This document shows, one piece after another, positions 35,851 to 44,236 of a DNA stretch of 64,000 bases. The stretch comes from Duganella sp. sic0402 (GTDB lineage Bacteria > Pseudomonadota > Gammaproteobacteria > Burkholderiales > Burkholderiaceae_D). Position 1 is the first letter of the stretch; every line of letters begins with the position of its first letter. Where the stretch lies: contig NZ_JAHUWK010000014.1 in assembly GCF_019219065.1 (NCBI RefSeq), positions 62,001 through 126,000 on the forward strand, in the 5' to 3' direction. The translations under genes were made by a program, and so were the position numbers. A model generated the notes under the pieces. It worked only from the letters and a program-made list of their open reading frames with translations. It did no database searches and was not told the DNA's origin.

Positions 35851-36831
35851 TCAGACTGGCAGCGGCGCCTCGTCCATCAGGGCGACCTGCTCGCGCAGCT
35901 CCAGGATGCGGTCCTGCCAGTAGCGCTGGGTGTTAAACCACGGAAAAGCCGCCGGGAAGGCCGGATCGTCCCAGCGCCGCGCCAGCCAGGCTGAATAATG
36001 GATCAGCCGCAGCGTGCGCAGCGCTTCCACCAGGTGCATCTGACGCGGATTGAACGCGCAGAAGTCCTCGTAGCCGGCCAGGATATCGCCCATCTGGCGC
36101 ACCTGCTCGGAACGCTCGCCGGACAACATCATCCACAAATCCTGGATGGCTGGCCCCATGCGCGCATCGTCGAAGTCGACGAAGTGCGGACCGGCGTCAG
36201 TCCATAAAACGTTGCCGCCGTGGCAATCCCCGTGCAGGCGCAGCTGCGGCAGCTCCCCGGCGCGGTCGTAACAGCGGCGCACGCCGTCCAGCGCCTGCTG
36301 GGCGATGGCGGCGTACGAGGCTTTCAGGTCCATCGGGATGAAGTCATTCGCCTGCAGGAATTCGCATGGTTCGGTGCCGAAGGTGTCGATGTCCAGCGCC
36401 GGCCGGTGCGCGAACGGCTTGACGCCGCCCACCGCGTGGATGCGGCCGATAAAGCGGCCGGTCCACTCCAGCACCGCCGGATCGCCCAGTTCTGGCGCGC
36501 GGCCGCCGTGGCGGGTGAACACCGCGAAGCGGAAGCCCTGGTACTGATGCAACGTGGCGCCGTTCAGCATCAGCGCCGGCACCACCGGAATCTCCGCTGC
36601 GACCAGCTCCTGGGTGAACGCATGTTCTTCAAGAACGGCCTGATCGCTCCAGCGGCCCGGCCGGTAGAACTTGACCACCAGCGGATTGTCGTCTTCAATG
36701 CCGACCTGGTAGACCCGGTTTTCATAGCTATTCAGCGCCAGCAGGCGGCCATCGCCGCGCAGTCCGATGCTGTCGAGGGCGTCGAGCACGCAGTCGGGGC
36801 TCAACGCGGAATAAGGATGTGATGCAGTCAT
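35851..36831 (-). CDS. srkA: Stress-response kinase SrkA/YihE (RdoA)
   Basis: A 326-residue Ser/Thr kinase of the choline/aminoglycoside-kinase fold. Seen are the Lys-bearing strand (NPLVVKFYRPGRW), the catalytic loop LRLHGDCHGGNVLW and the metal-binding HFVDFDDARMGP. RFAVFTRHGGRAPE marks the hinge of the YihE group. In E. coli the protein counters oxidative-stress-induced death. The ATG at 36831 (MTASHPYSAL) gives the standard length; another ATG nine bases upstream is equally possible, and neither has a strong ribosome site. Frames further upstream run into the divergent gene's promoter region. It shares a 65-base intergenic region with the divergent YecA-family gene. Confidence 0.88.
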   Translation of the reverse strand: MTASHPYSALSPDCVLDALDSIGLRGDGRLLALNSYENRVYQVGIEDDNPLVVKFYRPGRWSDQAVLEEHAFTQELVAAEIPVVPALMLNGATLHQYQGFRFAVFTRHGGRAPELGDPAVLEWTGRFIGRIHAVGGVKPFAHRPALDIDTFGTEPCEFLQANDFIPMDLKASYAAIAQQALDGVRRCYDRAGELPQLRLHGDCHGGNVLWTDAGPHFVDFDDARMGPAIQDLWMMLSGERSEQVRQMGDILAGYEDFCAFNPRQMHLVEALRTLRLIHYSAWLARRWDDPAFPAAFPWFNTQRYWQDRILELREQVALMDEAPLPV

Positions 36832-36896
36832 AAGCGCCATTGTACGGGGCGCGGCGTGTATACTGTCACCCTTACCCCAAATAAAAAGAGCAAAAT

Positions 36897-37589
36897 ATGC
36901 AACTCGACCAGCCACTGAGCGAAAAAGAATTCGACGAACTGGACAGCTTCCTGCTGTCCGAACGCAGCCCTGAAGACGCCATGACCATGGACATGCTGCA
37001 CGGCTACCTGACCGCCATCGCCATCGGCCCGGAAACCGTCATGCCAGCCGAATGGCTGAAAAAAGTCTGGGGCAAGGAAGATACCGACGTGCCGCAGTTC
37101 AAGCACGAGAAGGAAGAGCAGCGCATCATCGAACTGATCATGCGCTTCATGAACGAAGTGCTGGTCACGTTTGAAGTGGCGCCGAAGGAATTCGAGCCGC
37201 TGTTCGTCGAGCACGAGCACGAAGGCCAGACCCTGATCGACGCCGAAGCCTGGTGCTGGGGCTTCTGGGAAGGCATGGAGCTGCGTCCAGGCTCGTGGGA
37301 CGCGATCTGGGATTCGGAAGTGGGCGATCTGATGCGTCCTATCTACCTGCTCGGCGCCGACGAGATCGAGGAAGAGGAACTGCCGCTGGTTGAAGATCCG
37401 GTCAAGGCGCACAAGCTGGCGCAGGAACTGGAAGCCAATCTGCCGAATATCTACAAATTCTGGCTGCCACGCCGCAAAGCCGCCGTCGAGACGGTCAAGC
37501 GCGACGAGCCGAAAGTCGGCCGCAACGACGATTGCCCTTGCGGCAGCGGCAAAAAGTTCAAGAAATGCTGCGGCGCCGACGCAGTGTGA
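36897..37589 (+). CDS. YecA/UPF0149 family protein with SEC-C zinc motif
   Basis: A 230-residue protein. The UPF0149 domain fills about residues 5-185, with the characteristic MDMLHGYLTAIAIGPE and AWCWGFWEGMELRP. A C-terminal SEC-C zinc finger reads NDDCPCGSGKKFKKCCG. SecA carries the same zinc motif to bind SecB and ribosomes, and E. coli YecA has been linked to SecA-related functions. A role at the ribosome or in protein quality control is therefore plausible. A -10-like TATACT near 36857 is shared with the srkA side. The stop lies 65 bases before mntH. Confidence 0.87.
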   Translation: MQLDQPLSEKEFDELDSFLLSERSPEDAMTMDMLHGYLTAIAIGPETVMPAEWLKKVWGKEDTDVPQFKHEKEEQRIIELIMRFMNEVLVTFEVAPKEFEPLFVEHEHEGQTLIDAEAWCWGFWEGMELRPGSWDAIWDSEVGDLMRPIYLLGADEIEEEELPLVEDPVKAHKLAQELEANLPNIYKFWLPRRKAAVETVKRDEPKVGRNDDCPCGSGKKFKKCCGADAV

Positions 37590-37654
37590 CATTGACAAAA
37601 TGACAGAGGCGCTTGTCTCTCTTTCTACAGTAGAATTTAGGCATTCAGTTCAGG

Positions 37655-39004
37655 ATGCCTATGTTCGCCCTCCCCTTCAAGCTGCCTTTTAAGCTCCCTA
37701 CTACGGCCACCGCGCCGTTCTGTCCGTCCGAAGTGGCCGGCACCGTCACGGTGCCGGAGGGCGGGCCTTTCTGGAAAAAAATCCTGCGCTTTGCCGGCCC
37801 CGGCCTGCTGGTGTCGGTCGGCTATATGGACCCCGGCAACTGGGCCACGGCCATCCAGGGCGGCTCGCAGTTCGGCTACCAGCTGCTGTTCGTGGTGGTG
37901 CTGTCCAGCCTGGCGGCCATCGTACTGCAATGCCTGAGCATGCGGCTCGGCATCGTCACCGGCAAGGACCTGGCCGTGCATTGCCGCGAGCAATATCCGC
38001 CGGCGGTCGGCAAGACCTTGTGGGGCTTCGCCGAGATTTCCATCATCGCCTGCGACCTGGCCGAAGTGCTGGGCTGCGCGCTGGCGTTCAAGCTGCTGCT
38101 GGGCGTGTCGCTGCCGACCGGCGTGGCGCTGACCGCGCTCGATACGCTGATCGTGCTGGGCCTGAAAGGCAAAGGTTTCCGCCAGGTCGAGGCGATTGTG
38201 CTGGGGCTGATCCTGACGGTGGCCATCTGCCTGTTCACCGAGCTGATTTTCGTCAAGCCAGACTGGCAGGCGGTGGCGGCGGGCCTGGTGCCGTCGCTCA
38301 GCGCGCTGTCGTCGCGCGAGCCGCTCTACCTGGCGATCGGCATCCTCGGCGCGACCGTGATGCCGCACAATCTCTACCTGCACTCTTCCGTAGTGCAAAC
38401 GCGGGTGGTCAGCCAGACCGAAAGTGCCAAGCGCGAAGCCATCGGCCTGTCGCGCATCGACACCATCGTCTCGCTGCTGCTGGCGCTGCTGATTAACGGC
38501 GCCATCCTGGTGCTGGCCGCTGCCGCGTTCCACCAGCCGGGCAAGCCGGCGGTACTGGATATCGACGAAGCCTATCTGCTGCTGGAACCGGTGGCTGGCA
38601 CCGCGCTGGCCGCCATCCTGTTCGGGCTGGCGCTGCTGGCGTCCGGGCAAAGCTCGACCTTCACCGGCACCATCGCCGGCCAGGTGATCATGGAAGGCTT
38701 CCTGAAGATGAAGATCCCGTGCTGGCAGCGGCGCGCCCTCACCCGTGGGCTGGCGCTGATACCGGCCATGATCGGCGTACTGGTGCTGGGTGAGCATTCG
38801 GTCGGCAAACTGCTGGTGCTGAGCCAGGTGGTGCTGAGCATGCAACTGCCGTTCGCCATGTACCCGCTGGTCAGCCTGACCTCGCAACAGCGCATCATGG
38901 GCAACTTCGCCAACGCCTGGTGGACGGTGGCGCTGGCCTGGTTCCTGTTTGCGGTCATTTCCGCCGCCAACGTGTGGCTGGTGGTGCAGGCGTTCTCGGA
39001 ATGA
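37655..39004 (+). CDS. mntH: Nramp-family divalent metal (Mn/Fe) importer MntH
   Basis: A 449-residue proton-coupled metal importer. The Nramp TM1 metal-site motif is YMDPGNWATAI, and the TM6 region reads LGATVMPHNLYLHSSVVQTR with the conserved Met-Pro-His. About eleven membrane segments are present. An odd N-terminus (FALPFKLPFKLP) precedes the conserved start and may be unstructured. ATGs at 37655 and 37661 both fit. Its last four bases (ATGA) overlap the start of a SulP transporter gene, so the two are translationally coupled. The upstream 65 bases are AT-rich, but no MntR or Fur operator was recognised. Confidence 0.93.
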   Translation: MPMFALPFKLPFKLPTTATAPFCPSEVAGTVTVPEGGPFWKKILRFAGPGLLVSVGYMDPGNWATAIQGGSQFGYQLLFVVVLSSLAAIVLQCLSMRLGIVTGKDLAVHCREQYPPAVGKTLWGFAEISIIACDLAEVLGCALAFKLLLGVSLPTGVALTALDTLIVLGLKGKGFRQVEAIVLGLILTVAICLFTELIFVKPDWQAVAAGLVPSLSALSSREPLYLAIGILGATVMPHNLYLHSSVVQTRVVSQTESAKREAIGLSRIDTIVSLLLALLINGAILVLAAAAFHQPGKPAVLDIDEAYLLLEPVAGTALAAILFGLALLASGQSSTFTGTIAGQVIMEGFLKMKIPCWQRRALTRGLALIPAMIGVLVLGEHSVGKLLVLSQVVLSMQLPFAMYPLVSLTSQQRIMGNFANAWWTVALAWFLFAVISAANVWLVVQAFSE

Positions 39005-40728
39005 ACCCGGCCGCGCCAGCCGGCACGCTGTCCGAGAATATCGGCGCGGGCCTGCTGTCCTCGGTCATCATGCTGTGCTACGCGCTCAGCTACGCGGCGC
39101 TGATCTTCAGCGGCGACCTGGCCGCCTATCTGCATTCCGGCGTGCTGGTGACACTGATGTGCTGCGTGGTGGTGGCGCCGGTGATTGCACTGAGCAGTTC
39201 GATCCGTTTCACCATCGGCGGGCCGGACGGCAATTCCGCCGCCATCCTGGCCGGCATGGCCAGCGGCATCGCCGCCGATCTGGCCTATACCAGCGGCCAG
39301 GGCGTGCTGGTCACGCTGCTGGCGGCGCTGGCCCTGAGTTCGCTGCTGAGCGGCGTGCTGCTGTACCTGCTGGGTGCCACCAAAGGCAGTGCGCTCATCC
39401 AGTTCCTGCCTTACCCGGTGATGGGCGGCTACCTGGCCGGCACCGGCTATCTGCTGCTGTCCGGCTCCTTCCGCGTGCTGACCGGCGAGCGCCTGCAATG
39501 GTCGCAGTTGCGCCACCTGCTCGACCTGCCATGGCTGGCGTGGCTGCCGGCGCTGGTAGTGTGCGGTGTGCTGATGGCCGGCGCGCGCCGCATCAAACGC
39601 TTGACGCTGGTGGTCCCGCTCGGCATCGGCGCCGGCCTGCTGGTGTTTTTCGCCGGCCTGACTTTTACTGGCGTGACGCCGCAGCAGGCGCGCCAGGCCG
39701 GCCTGCTGTTCGAGAGCGTGCCACTATCTGCGCTACAGCTGCCGGTGCTGCTGCCGCCCGAACAAATCCATTGGCGCGTGATCGTCGCCCACCTGCCCGA
39801 ATTTTTCGTGGTGGCGGCGGTGTCGGCACTGACCATTTTGCTGAACGCCACCGGCGCCGGCCTGGCCTGCCGCCAGGACCCCGACCTGGATCAGGAAATG
39901 CGCGCAGCCGGCGTCGCCAACCTGCTGAGCGGCGCGCTGGGCGGCATCGTCGGCTACCAGTCGCTGAGCCGCACGCTGCTCAATCACCGCGCTGGTGGCG
40001 TCAGCCGCATCAGCGGGCTGGCTGCCGCCGCTGGCTGTCTGATCGTGGTGCTGGCCTTCCCCGGCCTGATCGGCTGGATGCCCAAGTCGGTGCTGGTCGG
40101 CCTGCAACTCTACCTTGGCATCGGCCTGTTGCAGGAATGGCTGCTGCGCTCCTACCGCCGGCTGGGCCGCGCCGAATACCTGCTGATCCCGCTGATCGTG
40201 GTGGTGATTGCCGTGCATGGCGTGGTCGCTGGCGTCGGGCTGGGCATGGTCGCCGCCTGCATGCTGTTCGTCATCAAGTACGGGCGCATCAGCGCCATCC
40301 GCAGCGAGTTCGATGGCCGCAGCTTCAGTTCCAATGTCGAGCGCGCGATGGCAGACAGCGCCGCGCTGCGCCAGCATGGCGGCCAGGTGATCGGCGCCAG
40401 CCTGCACCGCTTTCTGTTCTTTGCCACCGCCAACGCCATCCTGCAACGGGTACGCGCGCGGCTGGCCGAGGCTGAGAGGCCACGCTATGTGCTGCTCGAC
40501 TTCCGCCGCATCGATGGACTGGACGCCTCCACCTCGGTCAGCTTCCTCAAGCTGCGGCAGATGTGCGAAGCAGCCGGCGTGACGCTGGTGCGCAGCCTGT
40601 CGCTGGCGGCGCTGCACCACATGGAGGCCGAAGATGGCGACACCGCGCAGCAGTTCCACCGCTTCGTGGTCAAGGTGCTGGCGGCGCGCCTGGCGCTGGC
40701 CAACGACGCGGTGCGCGCCGCGCACTAA
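39001..40728 (+). CDS. SulP-family inorganic anion transporter with STAS domain
   Basis: A 575-residue membrane transporter. The SulP core is seen in LCYALSYAALIFSGDLA, the FTIGGPDGNSAAILA stretch in the place of the family's TM3 substrate site, and LNATGAGLACRQDPDLDQEM plus GGIVGYQSLSRTLLNHRAGG in the C-terminal half. A cytoplasmic STAS domain (about 440-575) ends the protein, with VLLDFRRIDGLDASTSVSFL holding its regulatory Ser/Thr region. The substrate could be sulfate, bicarbonate or a dicarboxylate. The ATG overlaps the mntH stop, unusual company for an anion transporter. It ends 44 bases before the cupin-like gene. Confidence 0.88.
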   Translation: MNPAAPAGTLSENIGAGLLSSVIMLCYALSYAALIFSGDLAAYLHSGVLVTLMCCVVVAPVIALSSSIRFTIGGPDGNSAAILAGMASGIAADLAYTSGQGVLVTLLAALALSSLLSGVLLYLLGATKGSALIQFLPYPVMGGYLAGTGYLLLSGSFRVLTGERLQWSQLRHLLDLPWLAWLPALVVCGVLMAGARRIKRLTLVVPLGIGAGLLVFFAGLTFTGVTPQQARQAGLLFESVPLSALQLPVLLPPEQIHWRVIVAHLPEFFVVAAVSALTILLNATGAGLACRQDPDLDQEMRAAGVANLLSGALGGIVGYQSLSRTLLNHRAGGVSRISGLAAAAGCLIVVLAFPGLIGWMPKSVLVGLQLYLGIGLLQEWLLRSYRRLGRAEYLLIPLIVVVIAVHGVVAGVGLGMVAACMLFVIKYGRISAIRSEFDGRSFSSNVERAMADSAALRQHGGQVIGASLHRFLFFATANAILQRVRARLAEAERPRYVLLDFRRIDGLDASTSVSFLKLRQMCEAAGVTLVRSLSLAALHHMEAEDGDTAQQFHRFVVKVLAARLALANDAVRAAH

Positions 40729-40772
40729 GGCGGCCCGCTGGCGTAAAATAGACGCCCCATCAAGGAAAGTCC

Positions 40773-41648
40773 ATGTCGAAAGAAGCATCGAACCGCCTGC
40801 CGCCGCGCCGCATACTCACGCTGGAAGAAGCAGCGGCCAAAAAACAGGCGCTGGAGCAGCGCGACGCCGAGATACGCGGCGTCAGCTCGATCCACGCCAT
40901 GCGCGAAGCAATCAGGCAAGCCTCGCGCACGCTGCCGGTCATGGCCGAAGTGCCGCGCGTGAAGCTGCGCGACGCCGCCGCCTTCCGCGAGCGCGCCATG
41001 CAAGGCTTGCCGTTTCTGGTGGACTGCGTGGTGGGCCGCTGGCCATTGGCACAGCAAACGCCGGCCATCCTGCGCGAGCGCTATGCGCAGCTGCACGTAC
41101 GCGCACGCGTCGGCGACTACATCGGCACCGCATTCGCAGCCGACCGCGCCATGCAGGATATGACGATGCTGGAATACCTGGATCTGGCCGACGCCGCCGA
41201 AGGCTTGCCGCCCTATCTGGGCAACCTGGAGCTGCGCGAGTTGAACAGCATGTGCCACTGGCCGACCTGGTTCGAGAAAATGGGGCCGCCGCGTTTCTGG
41301 ATCGGTCCGGCGCGCACCATGACGCCGCTGCATTGCGACTACGACGACAATATCTTCGCGCAGATCTGGGGCAACAAGCGAATTTTCCTGTCTCCGCCGC
41401 ATCACGACGAATACCTCTATCCGCGCGAGGCGAATCCCATCCTGTTTGGCTCACCGTTCAATCCGGAGGCGCCGGACTACGGCGCTTACCCGTTGGCGCA
41501 CCAGGCACAGATGATCGAGGTGCTGGTGCAGCCGGGCGACATGCTGTATGTGCCGGCCGGCTGGTATCACCAGGTGCACGCACTGACGTTCTCGCTATCG
41601 TCCAACCGCTGGGCGCGCGGCGTACCTTACGTTATGCGCCAGGTGTAA
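40773..41648 (+). CDS. JmjC/cupin-8-like 2-oxoglutarate oxygenase
   Basis: A 291-residue protein of the FIH/JmjC-like cupin-8 group. The metal triad is visible: His and Asp in TPLHCDYDDNIFAQIWG, and the distal His in VPAGWYHQVHAL. The 2-oxoglutarate-binding Lys is probably in WGNKRIFLSPP. Such enzymes hydroxylate protein or tRNA side chains using Fe(II), oxygen and 2-oxoglutarate; the target here is unknown. About 80 helical, Arg/Lys/Glu-rich residues precede the barrel. The start is the ATG at 40773 with AAGGAAAG upstream. Its end overlaps the convergent esterase gene by 17 bases. Confidence 0.83.
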   Translation: MSKEASNRLPPRRILTLEEAAAKKQALEQRDAEIRGVSSIHAMREAIRQASRTLPVMAEVPRVKLRDAAAFRERAMQGLPFLVDCVVGRWPLAQQTPAILRERYAQLHVRARVGDYIGTAFAADRAMQDMTMLEYLDLADAAEGLPPYLGNLELRELNSMCHWPTWFEKMGPPRFWIGPARTMTPLHCDYDDNIFAQIWGNKRIFLSPPHHDEYLYPREANPILFGSPFNPEAPDYGAYPLAHQAQMIEVLVQPGDMLYVPAGWYHQVHALTFSLSSNRWARGVPYVMRQV

Positions 41649-42498
41649 GCACGAAGGCGGCGACATCATCCAGCGTGGGCGCCAGCCAGCGCAGCGGCGC
41701 GGCGACCGACGCCACCAGCGTGGTGTGGCTGACGCGGTCGTAGTAAAGCTCCCGTACCGGCACCTGCTGCGCGCGCAGCAAAGCCGCCAGCTGGCCGGTA
41801 TTGCGCTCCGGCGCCACCAGCTTGTCCCTGCGCGCGGCGATCAGCAAGGCGGGCGGCGTCGCGCGGCTGACGTGGTGCACCGGCTGCGAGTCGCGTGGCG
41901 TGTTTGGGAAGTGGAATACCGGCTTGGTGGTGGGATTTTCAATCGGCAGGAAATCGTAGGGGCCAGCCAGGCCGATCCAGCCGCGCAGTTCGGACGGCGC
42001 CATGCCCTGCTCTTTCAGCCAGCGCGCATCCAGCGCCAGCATCGCGGCGTTATAGGCGCCGGCGCTGTGCCCCATCACAAACAGCCGCTGCGGATCGCCG
42101 CCGTAGCGCGCGGCTTCCCGTCTGGCCCACGCCACGGCCTGTGCTGCGTCGCGCAGGAAGTCGGGATAACTCACTTCCGGATGGAGCCGATAGTCGGCAA
42201 TCACCGTGACAATGCCGCGCGCCGCCAAGGCGCGGCCGACAAAGGCGTAGTCGCCACGCGCGCCGTTCACCCAGTTGCCGCCGTAGAAGAACACCACCAC
42301 TGGCGCGGCGCTGCGTGCGCCCTGTGGACGGTAGATATCCAGCTTGCGGCGCGGACCTTCGCCATAGGCCACGCCGTCAACGCATTCGGTGTCGCCGGCG
42401 GGTGACAGCGCGTTCAATGTCGTCAGCGGGGAGCAGGCGGCCAGCGCCAGCAATAACAAGGGCAGGCTGACGGCCAGCAGGAGACAGGAGCGGGACAT
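41632..42498 (-). CDS. Alpha/beta-hydrolase lipoprotein (BD-FAE/esterase type)
   Basis: A 288-residue secreted esterase. The ATG at 42498 gives a lipoprotein signal peptide (MSRSCLLLAVSLPLLLLALA, then AC as lipobox). The fold's marks are the oxyanion-hole motif FFYGGNWVNG, the nucleophile GHSAGAYN, the acid in AARRDKLVAPE and the His in DRVSHTTL. The group hydrolyses short carboxylic esters, for instance on polysaccharides; the substrate is not known. An upstream in-frame ATG at 42543 would spoil the signal peptide. A 10-bp palindrome lies just before the start. Confidence 0.85.
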   Translation of the reverse strand: MSRSCLLLAVSLPLLLLALAACSPLTTLNALSPAGDTECVDGVAYGEGPRRKLDIYRPQGARSAAPVVVFFYGGNWVNGARGDYAFVGRALAARGIVTVIADYRLHPEVSYPDFLRDAAQAVAWARREAARYGGDPQRLFVMGHSAGAYNAAMLALDARWLKEQGMAPSELRGWIGLAGPYDFLPIENPTTKPVFHFPNTPRDSQPVHHVSRATPPALLIAARRDKLVAPERNTGQLAALLRAQQVPVRELYYDRVSHTTLVASVAAPLRWLAPTLDDVAAFVLTPGA

Positions 42499-42510
42499 GG
42501 CAATCCAGAG

Positions 42511-42533
42511 TAAAGTGGCGATGCGCCACTTTA
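42511..42533. terminator. Perfect 10-bp hairpin between DUF1176 and esterase genes
   Basis: TAAAGTGGCG (42511-42520), loop ATG, then CGCCACTTTA (42524-42533). On the minus strand it lies after the DUF1176 stop (42610) and 13 bases before the esterase ATG. It could end transcription from upstream or form an operator or leader structure for the esterase. The T-tract is short. Confidence 0.5.
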
Positions 42534-42609
42534 GCGCCGCCATGCGAGACGCGCCGTGCGGCAGCCCACCATGGGCGCGGGCCGCAGCGGTATGCGGGAT
42601 CGGCGCTGC

Positions 42610-43593
42610 TTACTTTGCCTGTTGCGCGATCCAGCTGCGCAGCATGAAGCCGCCGCCAGGCATGCCCCGGCACAGCGGGCCGTTGGACGATTCCAGCAGC
42701 TTGAAGCCGTCGGCGGTCCACAGCCAGCTGTCAAAGCCGCCGCAGTCGCCCAGGCCCCGGCCTTTGGCGTAGGAACTCAATATGCCGTTCTCGAAATAGG
42801 CTTCGACCGCCGCATCCTCTTCCTTGCCGTCGGCGCCCGGCAGCATCAAACGCACTGCCGCATACGGCGGCTTGTCGTCAACGCGCCAGACGCCATACGC
42901 ACCCTGATAGGCGCCCAGCCAGCACTGTCGCACCACCAGCAGCTGCGTGGCGGAGATGCGGTAGACGTCGCCGTAAGCGCCTTCGCTGGCGATGGCCTCG
43001 CAGTCGGCGTCCTTGAGCACGTCCAGAATGGCCGGCAGCAGCGCCTTGTCGCTGTCACGCTGCGGCGGTAGCGGCAAGGCGCGCAGCACCGGCGCAGGCA
43101 AGGCCGCCGGCACCGCGCTGGCAGGCTTGACGCCCGCACGCGCCAGCGCCGTCACCGTGCCGACGCGGCCCTGTACATCATCCATCTTCAGCAGCGCGGC
43201 GTTCAAACCGGCCAGCGACAAGGTCCATGCACGCTTGCCGTCGCTGACCTGCGCAGTGTCGGCCTTCTTTAAGGCCGGCAGCAGGCGCGCCATCTGCTGC
43301 GCTGTCAGCTCCTGCTTGATGGCTTTGATCTGCACCTCGCCAACGCGGATGCTGAGCGGCGCCTCGCTATCGTCTTCGCTATAGGCCATCAGCTTGCCGA
43401 GTACCGGCGCGTTGCCGCCTGCGTCACGGCCCAGCCACAGCGTAACCGGCGCGCCCTGCTCCATGTCCTGGTAGCCGACCGCCTCGCAGTGGCGCGTGTT
43501 GTCGCAGGCGACTGCCCAGTCCTTGTGCACGAACTCGCCGGCCTGTGCGCCCGCAAACAGCAAGGCGCCCAGCGCCAGCAATGCGCGCCTCAT
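42610..43593 (-). CDS. Exported DUF1176 protein
   Basis: A 327-residue periplasmic protein of the DUF1176 family, function unknown. The signal peptide is MRRALLALGALLFAGAQAG. Family marks are FVHKDWAVACDNTRHCEAVGYQ at the mature N-terminus and GLGDCGGFDSWLWTADGFKL near the C-terminus; several Cys residues suggest disulfides. The ATG at 43593 shares one base with the orn stop (TGATG), and a GTG directly before it is an alternative start. Coupling with orn suggests co-expression rather than shared function. Confidence 0.8.
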   Translation of the reverse strand: MRRALLALGALLFAGAQAGEFVHKDWAVACDNTRHCEAVGYQDMEQGAPVTLWLGRDAGGNAPVLGKLMAYSEDDSEAPLSIRVGEVQIKAIKQELTAQQMARLLPALKKADTAQVSDGKRAWTLSLAGLNAALLKMDDVQGRVGTVTALARAGVKPASAVPAALPAPVLRALPLPPQRDSDKALLPAILDVLKDADCEAIASEGAYGDVYRISATQLLVVRQCWLGAYQGAYGVWRVDDKPPYAAVRLMLPGADGKEEDAAVEAYFENGILSSYAKGRGLGDCGGFDSWLWTADGFKLLESSNGPLCRGMPGGGFMLRSWIAQQAK

Positions 43594-44180
43594 CACAGCT
43601 TGATGAAGTGTTCGCGGTAGTACTTCAGTTCTTCGATCGATTCCAGGATGTCGGCCAGCGCGGTGTGCTTCTGCGCTTTCTTGAAGCCGCTGACCATTTC
43701 CGGTTTCCAGCGCTTGCCCAGTTCCTTCAGCGTCGATACGTCCACATTACGATAGTGGAAGAAGGCTTCCAGCTTCGGCATGTAGCGCACCATGAAGCGG
43801 CGGTCCTGGCCGATGGTGTTGCCGCACATCGGCGCTTTGCCCTTCGGCACCCACAGCTTCAGGAACTTGATCAGTTCTTCCTCGGCATAGGCTTCGGTGA
43901 TGGTCGAGGCCTTGACGCGCTCGGTCAGGCCCGAGCGGCCGTGCGTGCCGGTATTCCATGCGTCCATCTTGCCCAGGGTTTCGTCCGACTGGTGAATCGC
44001 GAACACCGGCGCTTCGGCCAGCACGTTCAGGTGCATATCGGTGACCACGATGGCCACTTCGATAATACGGTCGGTGTCCGGTTCCAGGCCGGTCATTTCC
44101 ATATCCACCCACACCAGGTTGAATTCGTTCGGGCGTGGCGCGGCAGCGGCGCCTTCTGGCAAATCAGTAGCTTGTGACAT
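43593..44180 (-). CDS. orn: Oligoribonuclease
   Basis: A 195-residue 3'-5' exoribonuclease that finishes RNA decay by cleaving di- to short oligonucleotides, including pGpG from c-di-GMP breakdown. DEDDh residues: the first Asp and Glu in LVWVDMEMTGLEPDTDRI, Asp in GNTIGQDRRFM, and His and Asp in KKAQKHTALADILESI. About 18 extra N-terminal residues (SQATDLPEGAAAAPRPNEF) precede the conserved core. It is divergent from the M48 protease gene across 56 bases. Its pGpG-clearing role connects it to the Wsp c-di-GMP system in the same window, though the loci are separate. Confidence 0.96.
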   Translation of the reverse strand: MSQATDLPEGAAAAPRPNEFNLVWVDMEMTGLEPDTDRIIEVAIVVTDMHLNVLAEAPVFAIHQSDETLGKMDAWNTGTHGRSGLTERVKASTITEAYAEEELIKFLKLWVPKGKAPMCGNTIGQDRRFMVRYMPKLEAFFHYRNVDVSTLKELGKRWKPEMVSGFKKAQKHTALADILESIEELKYYREHFIKL

Positions 44181-44236
44181 AATTCTCTTTTCTTGGCTAA
44201 ATTAATCCGAATCTGCCATTTTCTCACAGGCACAGA

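Noticed and set aside
33621..35936. A 771-codon open frame on the + strand opposite the coiled-coil gene
   Set aside because: Its Gly/Phe/Leu/Arg-rich translation is what the antisense of Ala and Glu codons produces; it has no domain, and the minus-strand frame has a coherent coiled-coil pattern.
37592..37636. TTGACA and TAGAAT upstream of mntH as a sigma-70 promoter
   Set aside because: The two elements are 33 bases apart, so they cannot work together; no alternative partner at 16-18 bases was convincing.
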